A stretch of 64,000 bases of DNA from Monosporascus cannonballus. Its lineage: Eukaryota > Ascomycota > Sordariomycetes > Xylariales. Positions 44,514 to 55,731 of this stretch are shown here, one piece after another (positions within the stretch are counted from its first letter, which is position 1; every line of letters starts with the position of its first letter). A program made the translations under genes and the position numbers. The notes below the pieces were generated by a model. The model searched no databases and had not been told where the DNA came from. It saw only the letters and a list, made by a program, of their open reading frames with translations. The stretch lies in the NCBI GenBank assembly GCA_004154925.1, contig QJNS01000108.1:124001-188000 (forward strand). The letters are read 5' to 3'.

Positions 44514-47500
44514 ATGATGATCTTTACGAGTTGGGAGAAGCTTGAGATGCGAACGGTAAAGGGCTAGCACGACGCTTTTTTAAAGTCCTAGGGTCTGAGG
44601 TAGCGAGTGAGTGGATAGCCATCCATGTTTGCTAAGATACAACGTCAGTCCTCGCATTAAATCACATCTACTATCAATCACACCTGTTCGAGTTCTCTCA
44701 GTGCCTGGAAATTCAGTACATACTTACGCATGACATTATGCCGGCTCAAGTCAACTTCACAACAGAAAACGATCGCGATTAGCAGCCTGTATGTAAAGCA
44801 ACAGCCTTACCTCTGTCGCTCGTGATACTCTAGGTCAATGCGGTCAAAGTTACCGCTCTCTAAAACCTTCCGCAGGATGTGGTGCGATTCGCATTCTAGC
44901 ACTACGCAGTCGATAAAACCGCTATCCTTCACCCTTTGACAGAAATCCGCTGTTATCTCGTTAAGTGACTTTGTCGGTGAGATCGAGCCAATCACGATTG
45001 TGGATTGGGCCGTCCGGGGCTTGACCAGTCCTGTCACTGATCACCTCCCTGAGGGTTCTCAACAACGGATCTAATGGGGTTGTTAGGATTAAGATGATCG
45101 AATTGTACCACGGGAGAAAAGATAGTTGAGAAATGTCGGTAATGATAACGTACCATATTGTTCGTTTGTGTCTAAATTAGTTGTCACGAGGCCGCTAGCA
45201 AGCAGCCCCACGAGGTCTTGATGCTGGAGATAGAACCGCGCGTGCCTCGGAATCTTCCTCTTAACCTGGCTTTCTGAAAGGTCCAGACTATGTCTCTGGG
45301 CCAACGCTCCTACGAGAGCTCACTGGGAGGGCGAACTTTCAGGGACACGAAGCCTCAAGTACTCGAGGTCCTTGTCCGAGTCAAACATGAAATGTTGTCC
45401 ATAATGCTTCCCATCTATCCTGACTAGGAATTCGTCGACAGTCTCCACAGTGCTTGAGCGACCTAGTAACAGCGGGCACATAGGTCTTATTCACTCTGTA
45501 TGGTGTACAGTGTGATTGGTGGATTGGAGTAACAATGAAATAACGGGTGGCTTGCTCTCTCGCCGAATCTTATTCCTTGTGAGGGCTACATCGACTCCAG
45601 GGTCCAGAAGCTTCCCTGTGTCACCTTCTACCACGCTTCCCATTAGTTCGCAAAAGAAGTTGCACCATCTTATACAGCATCCTGACGTCAGGCTGCGATC
45701 GACGGTTCTGGCTGACGTAGGGGTTTCTTTTGGAAGATAGCAAGGAACATAATGTCCAAGCCCAATGGTTGCCCTGGCAGGAGCCTCCGCCGTTAATGTA
45801 GTGGCGAAAGTGTTCGTTCACATGCCACTATGCTCTCCTAAGTGGCATGCACGGAATGTCTCGTCGAGAAGGCGGGCATCGCACTTGGCACTGCTCCACT
45901 CAATAAACGAGGTAGTGGTGTTGATGCCAAGTTGCTTCATTGCAGCCCAGAGATTGGATTGTCATGATTGAAGCACCAGTATCGGGTAACGAGGTCCACC
46001 ACCTGGGAGTCCAGCGAGAAGACGAACCTTCGTCGAAGGCGGAACCCCTTTCCCGAAGCAATTCAAGTTCCAGGCCAGTCGATCATTGTATCAAGGATGA
46101 TATGGCCGTGGGACGTCCAAGAGTTGTTAATTCTAGCAGCGCCGCGAACCATTGATATAGTGCTTCACTGTGAACTCGGTGTCAATGAAAACGTATTCCC
46201 GACAAGAAGCCGTAATCGCGACCTGGTCTAAGCACTCCATTGCTGCTTTGCGGTGTGGCCAAGGACCAGGAAAAACCGCGCGCATTCGGCGTATCATGGG
46301 CAAGAGGGGAAGAGGAGCAGGGTGAGTCTTGTGTCCTTGTTCATTGGCCCATTTGATGAAATGAAAATGGCGTCCGCAGACAGAAGAAAGCCTACGAAGA
46401 CATTAGACTTACACCTAGGCGCTTCGCAGGTCAGTTCCCCCGTGCCTGGGGCTCGGTAAATCCTGAAGGCCTTCAACTGGCCACTGATCGCCACGTCGCT
46501 ACACACGACACGCAGCGAATTGGCAGGACCAAAACGTCCTCAACCATCGCTGGAACAGTGTGATCCGGCCGCAAGCCGACTCGAATACAGATTACTGGCA
46601 CGATCACATGGATCGTAGGCATAACCGGATGTCAGCAGTAGTTGCGGTCCTGCGCATTGTCCATTGCAAATCCGGTCAACCTTGATCCTAAGATCTCGGT
46701 ACGCAGCTAGGGTAAATATCAGCCAGACGCTGGGGCCATCTTTGGCGTTCATGACTTCATGATGAATCGAAAGTTGAATTCGCACGTCGTTCGTTCAATA
46801 ATACCCTGCAGGATACATTAATAAGACTACTTCAACGCGGAGGAAGGGGATGACCATGACAGCGCACAATCCACGAAAAAGGGCTTGACTGCAAATGACA
46901 TACCTCTTCTGAGGATCCAGATTATCCGCTAGCAAGGCTCCATATAGACGCCGATCCTGTCAATGTTCATCACTCGTTCCAACAGTTCAGAATAGCTTGG
47001 GAATAGATGGAAAATGCTTGCTGAAAGACCCGGTTTGGGCGGAGCCACACAGCGCTGAGGGTGAATCGGCGTCATCATAACTGTCGAGGTCCCTGGCACG
47101 TGGAAGACAGGTTCATATGCATCGTCGGCCTCCGGAAGCTGGATGAAGGGCATCGGAGACAACGATACACGTCATGCATTCTTTCTGCCGCCTTTTCCAT
47201 GAACTTCCCACGCGTACCGTCTTAGATCAGACGCTCGAGTGGAATAGTCTGAACAGCTGGGCTTGTCACAACACTCTCTCTGCCTATGGTGATTCTTCAT
47301 GTGTGTCCGAAGCTTTCCATAACCGCGAAATGGGGCCAATAGTCCTGCTTCAGCACTAGATTTTGCCTGGGGAGTGACAATCGTAATGGTGCCCGCGATA
47401 CCTTTCATCGGTGAATTGAAGACCGAGTGCGTCGTAATAGCAATCGCTGAAGTTGCATATACGACTTTCATATGAATGATGCGCGTTAATGTGCTTTTCC

Positions 47501-48794
47501 AAGGTTTGTGGCGTACTATACCAACGTCCCAGAAAAGCATAATCGTCTTCGGGACAAGTCCACGTTGCTTAGGAGTGTCGCTCACGCTCGTGAGCGTGCA
47601 ATTCCTCCCCGGGTATGAAACTGCAGCGGTTGCAAGTCCATACAAGGGACAATATTGCAGATGAACGAGCCTTGCAGGTGTTTGGACCCAACATGCTGAG
47701 CAAGACCAGCCATCGCTTGGGTTTATAGGGGTTGAGCTAATGCTCGAATCTTAGCTAATGTTTTGCTTAATACCACGTTCACCATGGGGCCAAAGAGGAT
47801 AGACCATCTCTGAGAGTGCTAGTGAGTAAAATACAATTAATAAAGGGATTACCTAGAGCATAAGGGTTTGGGGTAAATTAACATTGGACTGGAAGAATAT
47901 TCAATGCCTGTATTCCTAGGTCATCATGCTCTAGAAATATAATATTATTGGCTGATCTAGTCTCGCGCGACCTAACGCCGACTTGGCATGTTGCGTTACC
48001 TTTGAAGATTTACGGCACTCAAGGGGATAACGTTGTGGTTTGACGGTTGCTAAGATCTTTAGATTGACCGTTTTATAGTCCGTTTCATTCGCATAACTTG
48101 AAAAATATGATCCTCCAGGCAGCTGACTGCGACAGCCCGTGATAAGTCTGTGAAAGGGTGGCGAGGGCGCTAAGCCGCTTTATAGCCTTGCGCCACATCT
48201 CGCGGGGGGAACCTGGAGCCTATCTGGGATAGCTCCAGCTGCCTAAGTCTGCTTAGCACATGTCAGCTCTATCAAGAAGTTGCCGCCACCAGCTTTGGAT
48301 GTACTTTGGCAATTGAGGTCTTTGTTTCTGGCCGAATTGACTTCAACTGCTTCAACTTTTTGACTACATGCCCTCCCAAAAGCCTCCCTGCCTCCTGCCT
48401 CCTGCCTCCCTGCCTCCTGCCTCCTGCCTTGCGCCTTGCTTACATCGCATAGCAACCTCCTCCTTCGCATAGCAAACTTCTTCATAGGATAACATCCAAA
48501 CATAATAGTCAACCACTGTTCTAACGTTGGTAACGCCCACTAAGCTAAGATCTGTTACCCGAGAACGCAATGGGAATACGACAATGATTCTTTGCCATGG
48601 CTTGTCGTAGTCAATTAATTGCATGCGCAACATCTGCACATACCCATATCCACAGGCGCACTGCTCACGCGACCTCGAACTTGTGGACGGCTCATCGCCA
48701 CGACACCGACACCGACACCGACATCGATACGTATATCGACGACGGCATTATTGTGAATCGTACTTAGCGTCTAGTTCCAACCGGCCGGCCCAGA
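44514..48794. other. Region of degenerate coding-like fragments, no intact gene
   Basis: 4.3 kb with numerous short open frames and no intact gene I can assemble. Two minus-strand frames look protein-like: 45089-45304 (VKRKIPRHARFYLQHQDLVG) and 44807-45037 (SLNEITADFCQRVKDSGFID). A C2H2 zinc-finger relic lies at 47172-47645, listed separately. The distribution on the minus strand suggests one or two decayed genes read from about 47.6 kb down to 44.8 kb. Normal base composition means any decay is not mainly by heavy RIP. The right end (48.24-48.79 kb) has a CTGCCTCC repeat at 48388-48430 and a CGACAC repeat upstream of the deubiquitinase gene. Confidence 0.4.
47172..47645 (-). pseudogene. C2H2 zinc-finger protein fragment, degenerate
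   Basis: The C-terminal 60 residues contain FRGYGKLRTHMKNHH, the second half of a C2H2 finger whose cysteines are not visible in frame. A second finger-like unit follows, C-x4-C-x12-Tyr-x4-His (CDKPSC...LRRYAWEVH), where the first zinc-binding His is replaced by Tyr. The CAC-to-TAC change needed is of the CpA-to-TpA kind. The rest of the open frame has no recognisable domain. Flanking frames do not extend it convincingly, so I call it a remnant, though a gene with unseen introns is possible. Confidence 0.4.
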
Positions 48795-50945
48795 ATGCAC
48801 TCATCCCACCCCCAGAGGCAGCTGGACCGCCCTGGATTCTCCTACACTTTCTATAGAGAGGACCCGTCTATCTGGGATCGCTTGCAACAGCCTAGTGTAA
48901 TCGTTCCCATCCTGATCGTTGTTCTGACACTCGTCTACCAGTCCCTACATTCCTCCCCGTTGTCCTACACCCGACATCCCGGAGAGCTCCTATGGGATTT
49001 CATCATCGCCATAACTCCTGCGAAGCTATTGTACGCACTCGACGGCTGGCTGCATCCGCCCATGTTCCCCATCGCAAAACCCTCAGATGTGCCGCGTGTC
49101 GGCACATACGAGAGCAAGAGTGAAGCCCTGCGGAGGATACTTGGTATGGATAGGCCCGACAGCATCTTCAACTCCGTCGCCCATGCGAGCCGCAAGAGCT
49201 TTTCTGCGCTGTCAGGCAGCACATCCATCAAGCGCAATGTCCAACAGCCTCCGGGACTGGGCAACTATGACAATTCCTGTTTCCAGAATAGCATTCTTCA
49301 GGCGTTATCTTCACTGACGCCCCTACCGGCATATCTCGAACGGGCCTCGGAGGGTGGCAAAACCGCACAAGACAGTAACTCGAGCTCTGCGAATAGCTTA
49401 CGCAACCTGATCTCAAAGCTGACCGATTCGGCCAACAACGGAACGACTCTTTGGACCCCGAAGAAGCTCAAGTCGCTCGACACATGGCAGCAGCAGGACG
49501 CGCAAGAGTACTTCTCCAAAATACTAGATGAGATAGATAAGGAGGTGGCGAAAGCCGCCAAGGAGCAGCACAGGTCATCCGGGCTAGAAATCACCGGGGT
49601 CAGAGACGACAGTGTGGATAGCCAACATAGCGACGACAGCGGATACCAGTCTCTGTCGATCTCGTCAAAGGCTAGCTCTGATAGTAAGATTTTGAGGAAT
49701 CCGCTAGAAGGACTGGTTGCGCAGCGCGTTGCATGCACCCAATGCGGTCATTCCGAAGGCCTTTCCATGATTCCTTTCAACTGCCTCACTTTAAATCTTA
49801 GAACCGACGGCATGAGACACGACCTCTATGAGAGGCTGGACTCTTACACTGATCTGGAAGCAATTGAAGGGGTCGAGTGCGCCAAGTGCTCACTACTCAA
49901 GGTTAAGAAACTACTCGAGATCATCGTCTCTCGGGGCAGAGCCATCGGCGCATCGGATAACGGCTTACAAGAACCTCTGGCTCGACTTGCGGCAGTCGAA
50001 CTTGCACTCGAGGAAGATGATTTCGAAGAGAAGACTCTAACGGAGAAATGCAAGATATCGGCGCAGCATCGGGTCAGCTCGACCAAGACAAAACAGGTGG
50101 CGATTGCTCGTCCACCTCAAAGCGTTGCTATCCATATGAACAGATCGGTCTTCGATGAACGCACAGGCACCATGTTCAAGAACCTCGCGCCAGTGCAATT
50201 CCCCAGGACGCTCGACCTTGGCCCATGGTGTCTGGGTAGTGCCGGTGGGCCACCAGCAACGCGAGCCAACGGAAACACAGGCACCGGCGGGAAAGGCCCG
50301 GATCCAGAAACGGAAGAAGAATTGTGGTTCTCGGACCCGAGGCAATCGATGATCGCAGGCGATCTAGGCGAGTCTAAGATAACCGGTCCGATCTACGAGC
50401 TGCGCGCTGTCATCACACATCAAGGTCGACACGAGAACGGCCATTATGTCTGCTTCCGAAAACATACCTGTCAGCCCCCGAAGCTCGAAGGTACGGATGA
50501 CAAGGATGTGGGGCCAGCGGCCAGTAGGGATAGAGGCAGTAGTCTCCCTGATGACAAGACGCTGGTAGACGCCGAGACCGATGATGCCCGCGACACAGAC
50601 TTGGGCCCAGACCAGAAGTGGTGGAGGCTGAGCGACGAGAGCGTCTGGGAGGTTTCCGAGGAGCAGGTCCTCTCTCAGGGCGGCGTCTTCATGCTCTTCT
50701 ATGACTGTGTGGATCCGAACTCGGTCCTCGTATCCGAGGTCAAAGCTGAGGAGGAGTTGCGGTTTCAGGGAATGCATAACGATGTTGCAATCTCACGGGA
50801 TGACAGATCTGAGACAGTGGAGATGCTCGAAAATAGTCAGCCACATACCCAGTCGCAGGGGCCGGTCTTCTCATCTCTCCATCCCTCACTAGCGGATGGC
50901 GAACGGGTGGACCCAATAATCCCCCTACACCGACCGAACAGGTGA
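48795..50945 (+). CDS. UBP16: Membrane-anchored ubiquitin-specific protease (Ubp16/USP30-like)
   Basis: A single-exon gene of 716 aa. A hydrophobic segment at about residues 35-51 (VIVPILIVVLTLVYQSL) would anchor it with the catalytic domain in the cytosol; the yeast relative Ubp16 sits in the mitochondrial outer membrane. The peptidase C19 (USP) domain starts with the Cys box GLGNYDNSCFQNSILQAL, catalytic Cys about residue 162. It then shows QQQDAQEYFSKILDEI and a zinc-ribbon-like CTQCGHSEG...CAKCSLLK (two CxxC pairs). The His box is YELRAVITHQGRHENGHYVCF, catalytic His about residue 550, and WWRLSDESVWEV carries the third residue. A Ser/Asp-rich insertion at about 265-300 and another disordered insert before the C-terminal block are usual in fungal copies. 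All catalytic residues appear present, so it should be active. Confidence 0.92.
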   Translation: MHSSHPQRQLDRPGFSYTFYREDPSIWDRLQQPSVIVPILIVVLTLVYQSLHSSPLSYTRHPGELLWDFIIAITPAKLLYALDGWLHPPMFPIAKPSDVPRVGTYESKSEALRRILGMDRPDSIFNSVAHASRKSFSALSGSTSIKRNVQQPPGLGNYDNSCFQNSILQALSSLTPLPAYLERASEGGKTAQDSNSSSANSLRNLISKLTDSANNGTTLWTPKKLKSLDTWQQQDAQEYFSKILDEIDKEVAKAAKEQHRSSGLEITGVRDDSVDSQHSDDSGYQSLSISSKASSDSKILRNPLEGLVAQRVACTQCGHSEGLSMIPFNCLTLNLRTDGMRHDLYERLDSYTDLEAIEGVECAKCSLLKVKKLLEIIVSRGRAIGASDNGLQEPLARLAAVELALEEDDFEEKTLTEKCKISAQHRVSSTKTKQVAIARPPQSVAIHMNRSVFDERTGTMFKNLAPVQFPRTLDLGPWCLGSAGGPPATRANGNTGTGGKGPDPETEEELWFSDPRQSMIAGDLGESKITGPIYELRAVITHQGRHENGHYVCFRKHTCQPPKLEGTDDKDVGPAASRDRGSSLPDDKTLVDAETDDARDTDLGPDQKWWRLSDESVWEVSEEQVLSQGGVFMLFYDCVDPNSVLVSEVKAEEELRFQGMHNDVAISRDDRSETVEMLENSQPHTQSQGPVFSSLHPSLADGERVDPIIPLHRPNR

Positions 50946-53900
50946 ATAAACCGACGAGACCCTATCTAGCTGCAAAGGGCTTCGCACCCCTTAATAAGGG
51001 TGCAGTCACCGACTGGGGGGGTTTTTTTTTCCGCATAGCGGCGGCGTTTCTAGAGATGGGAGAGAGGGACTGTTACATCTTACTGTTGCTTGGACGAAGC
51101 ACGAAGAGCATAGGGGGCTCCCAGCTAGGGGCTCGTATATCCGTGATATCCAATAAGGCGTCGAAGGCATATTAGTAATATTGTGTACACTATTCTAGGT
51201 CTAGCGTTGCCGGTGGCAGAACGGAATAAATTGATGAACGCTCATCTGGGCGTCGCTGTCTCTGCTGTCTTAGTCCGTAATCTGGACCGCCTCGTATCTG
51301 CTGCGCGATGGTCGCGACAGGCTGGAGGTTCAACTACTGAATAGCTATACGGTTGGTATGCCGTACCGGTATAACGCGCCTAGTTAAGAGAGTTTTTTAG
51401 GAGTTTTGGTCGAATCGGCGAATACGAGTCTGTAGTAAGACGTAGCTGACGGCTGCAACGGCGCCGCTATAGCTGCCATCGTAGGCAGAACTAGGTAGTC
51501 TGCTGCTGTTGGGCTCGTGCTGACTAGTCGGACTGACTGACATTAGGCTTAGATCAACTGACCATTGCGCCAGGGAAGGGGTCCGGCAGCCTCCAGGTTT
51601 TGTCGGTCGGTAGAATGTGAGGCGGTGTCCAGGCCTATGACCTATATTTACTTGCGGACAGGCGTCCGTCCCAACGAGTCGTCACGGAGCGGACACACCT
51701 TGGCCGCCATTGGCTTTTGCACCAATTATATTCCGGCAATGTTCAAGTTTGGTGGGCGTGCGTTGATGCTAGTGCGTTTCTTGAGTCCAAGAGCAAAATA
51801 TGGGATAAACCGGTGTGCGGATAACCTCAACCCGTTCCCAGCGGCCTGGCAGCCTCATGCTATTTATTTACTATGGTTTGGGCTGGAGCTGTGCGGCAAA
51901 ATTGTGTAAGCGCATCTTAGATCTCTAGAGGAAAAGGGGGACTAATCTTCCATCATAAGCATCATAATTCAAGTCGCATCCTATCTCCGGTAGAGACGGC
52001 CCCCTTTTATATCACTACTTCTAGGTAAAGCACTAATATCACTCCTATTGTTGTCTCCGGCGAAGCCACAATGAGGACGACCTCGTAGAATGGTAACGGT
52101 CAATATAAGCTTTTTACATATGTAGGTAGTTTGAGACACCAACTGTAAGATATCCGCATGGCTTCTGCGCGCTAGACTTTCGAGAACATTTCCATTCCGA
52201 CGATACCATGGAATGCATGATGGATGTATTTGTATGAACAACATACGTCCGATACCTCAGGGCCAAAGGCGGGCTCCCAGCGTACTGGAGCACCAGGGCG
52301 AATTTTAACATTCCTGTAAGGAATCCCCCAGCATTAGATCTAACGCTATCGCTATATTGGGGTTTTAATTCATATAAGCGTTTGCGCAATCGGAATCGAA
52401 TATTATATAGGCTTTTGGGTATAAAAAGGGTTTAGTTATTAAATTTTGAATACGAATAATAGGTTTAATAATTTTAAGGCGACATAAATTAAAATACCTA
52501 ACTAGGATAATAACTTACCCCTATGACGTAGTATATGTGTGCATCTATACGTACCTGTTAGCGGCGTACCTATCGTATACAGGCATACACCACCCTGATG
52601 TATGACGAAAATTTAAGCACTACCCTTCGGTAGCTCTTCGGTAACTAACAGTCTTGAAGTGTTAATAGGGGGCCAGCGCAAAGTACAGTAGAATCCTTGT
52701 TTTATTGTTACCTAACTCAGTCCACAAGTATGGGCACCTAAATAACTTTTTTCTCTGGCAAGTTCCATCTCATGCTACAGCCACCACATTTGTTTGGCGA
52801 AAAGGATATATAATAACTCTTCTATATCTGATTGAACTATATTAGGAGCCGGCGTTGTATATCTTGGTAATTACGTCGTCACACGCCCTATCGGGTATTA
52901 GAGCGTTAAAGCGGCAAAGTCCTCGGCCCCGCTGAATAAGAAATCTGCTAACAATAAAACAAGGATTGCATTATTGGTCCCTGCGTTTATTAAAAGGGGG
53001 GAGCCATATTTAAGATTTGATTCCACCAGATTGGGCAGCTCCAATTGGCCAGAAAGATCACTTTGCCTTACTTTGTTTTAGCGTTGCTATATGTACCAAA
53101 ATCAGAGTTGCACAGAAATTTCAAGGATCGTGGTACTCAAAATTCCCGGTTGATACACGTCATCCTCACTTATGACGCTGCCAGGACGCCCAATTCGTAT
53201 ATACTTCTGCAAAGTTACTTATGTGTAACTTGAGTTTCCTCTGGTGCTGAAAGGATCCGCAAATCACGGTTACAGTAGGCAACCGTATAAGTCCCGGGAG
53301 TTATCACTGGGAGAGTCCCGTCTGTTTCCACTTTAGGGAGAACGCCCCCCCCCCCCGTATATGCGCCTCTAGAGCTTCTTTAGGTAGCGTTCGGGGTGAC
53401 CCAGACCAAGTGTCCCCCAACTAAAATCTGGACCTTTGTGACTTGACTAGCTGTACATGTGCCTCATAACGCCGCCGATTACTACCCACCTAGTACCGCG
53501 CTGGACCCCATGTAAAGTGAAACTCACTCAGTTACGCTGTACTGTCTCAGCCCCAATTCACTGGGAAAACAGGACTTTTTCCTGGCTTTGGACAACTCCT
53601 TTCTCCTTTCGTGTCTTGCATGTGCTGTTACGATCAATGAGTCCTATCTCCTTGAGTACGTATCTATATCCATATTAGTCAAGGGGTATTCCTTACTCTA
53701 CCCCTGGTGCCATCGTTCCCTCGACAAGTCGTTCTCTCGAGGTCTACGATTTACAAGCGCATCCTTGTTACTCTTGACCTAGGACTAGTATCAAGCATCC
53801 CTAACGCGGCAATTGGGCCCCACCACCAGCGCCGGGCGGTGAATGAGGAAGCGGCATTGCTCCTGAAAATCGTACGGGACAGAAACTATTTTGGCTGGAT

Positions 53901-54082
53901 CAGCCCTGAGCATCCACACCTTGAGCGATGATCCAAAGCACCTCTTGTCTGCGAGCGCGCTTCCGCTCCTAGACAGACGAATAAATTTTTGTTTATTTCC
54001 TCCTTTAGTCCCCCCTTATCTCACGCCACTGCCATTGCATGGGAACCTTTACCCTTACGTCCTTCGCACCCCGCGGCACACT
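50946..54082. other. Gene-poor intergenic region
   Basis: About 3.1 kb between the deubiquitinase and transporter genes. No supported gene. It contains a G run (51016-51022) and T run (51023-51030), an AT-enriched patch near 52380-52520 and a C run (53346-53356). Short open frames such as 51565-51909 and 53045-53233 lack motifs. Confidence 0.5.
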
Positions 54083-55611
54083 ATGACATTTACCGAAGAA
54101 CAAGCAGGCCTGTCGCTACACCCCGGATTTTACGTCGCGTAAGGGGCACCCGTCCTGTCCCAACCTTAGCTAAGCAGCCCCGTTATACTAACACTCGTTG
54201 TCAATTCCTGTCCAACAGCAACTGGATATTCCTGTCCAATGTCACAATACTCTTCAACAAATGGTTAATACATAATGCCGGCTTTAGTGAGTTCTTATTC
54301 CTGGCTCCGGTCTACTCTGGATTGCCTCTCTAACATCCTCGTGCAGGATATCGTAAGTCGCATACACATATTCTAATTGGTGCAGCTCTGACCCTCCCGC
54401 AGCGGTTATTTTAACATGGTGGCATATGACTTTTGCTACAATAGCCACCCAGCTTCTGGCGCGGACTACCTCCCTGCTTGATGGCCGAAGGAATGTTAAG
54501 ATGACATGGCGGCTCTATCTAGTTGCCGTCGTCCCAATAGGGGTCGCCTATAGCGGCAGTATGGTTTGCAGCAATATCGCTTATCTCTATCTCAATGCGT
54601 CGCTCATACATATGCTGAGGGTAGGTCTGCAACGTACTTTCAAACCTGAGACTCTCCAGGCACGCCTACTAACTTGCACGCTTCGAGGCTGCGGCACCCG
54701 TCGTCACTCTCCTGATGGCTTGCGGCCGGGGCCTGGAACATCTGAACTGGGCGAAATCTCTGAAGATCCTACTTATCGTGTTCGGTGTTATCATGGCGGG
54801 CGCAGGAGATGCCATCTTCTCATTGCAAGGGCTTATATACCAGTTTGTCAGCATACTCTTCGAGTCGGCCCGCATCATCATGATCCAGTTCCTCATGTCA
54901 GGAGCCGGCCTGAGCATGGATCCGCTAGTTAGTCTTTACTACTTCGCGCCGGTTTGCGCCGTCACGAACTTCGCCCTCTCTTGGCTCTGGGGCTGGACCT
55001 CTTTCGAATGGACCCACGCCGCCGAGGTCGGATTCTGGATGCTACTCCTGAATGCGCTCATCGCCTTTCTGCTGAATGTGTCGAGCGTATTGCTGGTACG
55101 CCTATGCACATCCTAGTTATACGGTGACAGTAAAGACTAACCTCGATTGCAGATTGGCAAGACATCCGCCCTCTCTCTCGTTCTGACGGGATTATTCAAA
55201 AACGTGCTCCTGGTAGTAGCCGCCGTCTCCATCTGGGGTACGCCGATCAGCCTGCTCCAGCTGTCCGGCTACGCCATCCTGCTGCTCGGCTTGTTCCTCT
55301 ACCAGTTGGACTGGGACAAACTCAGGGTAGGCTGGGCGGCCGACATCGAGTGGGGGGGTGAGAAGTCGATCTCCGAGAAGATCGCCCGCGGAACAAGCGC
55401 ACCACGGTCGCGCTGCGTTAAGAAGACCATGCTCGCCATCGCGTTGGCCGCCATATCCCTGCTGCCTGTGCTCTGCTACGCCACGAGGGAACGGGTCTAC
55501 GGGGCCCCCAGGTCGACGACGGCCACGCTCGACGAGGCGGAGCGGTTGTCGAGGGGGTGGGTGACGTGGCTCCATGTCGCCGATGGCAAGTGGTGGCTGC
55601 AGACTGGATGA
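54083..55611 (+). CDS. Triose-phosphate-type (TPT/DMT) transporter with a six-nucleotide micro-exon
   Basis: Exons 54083..54138, 54219..54286, 54347..54352, 54403..54620, 54688..55095 and 55153..55611 give 404 aa. Exon 3 is just GATATC, with acceptor gtgcag before and donor gtaagt after; it supplies the Arg-Tyr of the conserved GFRYPVIL-like block. The protein is a drug/metabolite-transporter superfamily member of the TPT/nucleotide-sugar branch, probably Golgi or ER located, with about ten helices. Recognisable family segments are LHPGFYVANWIFLSNVTILF, NKWLIHNAGF, LTWWHMTFATIATQLLARTT, YSGSMVCSNIAYLYLNASLI, AAAPVVTLLMA, GVIMAGAGDAIF, NVSSVLLIGKTSALSLVLTG and ISLLQLSGYAILLLGLFLYQ. The C-terminal 75 residues form an extra hydrophobic segment and tail. 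Substrate cannot be told. Long ORF tools split the gene because of the tiny exons. Confidence 0.88.
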
Positions 55612-55642
55612 GGGCGCGTACGAGCCGGTCGAATGATATAAT

Positions 55643-55731
<89 letters not shown>

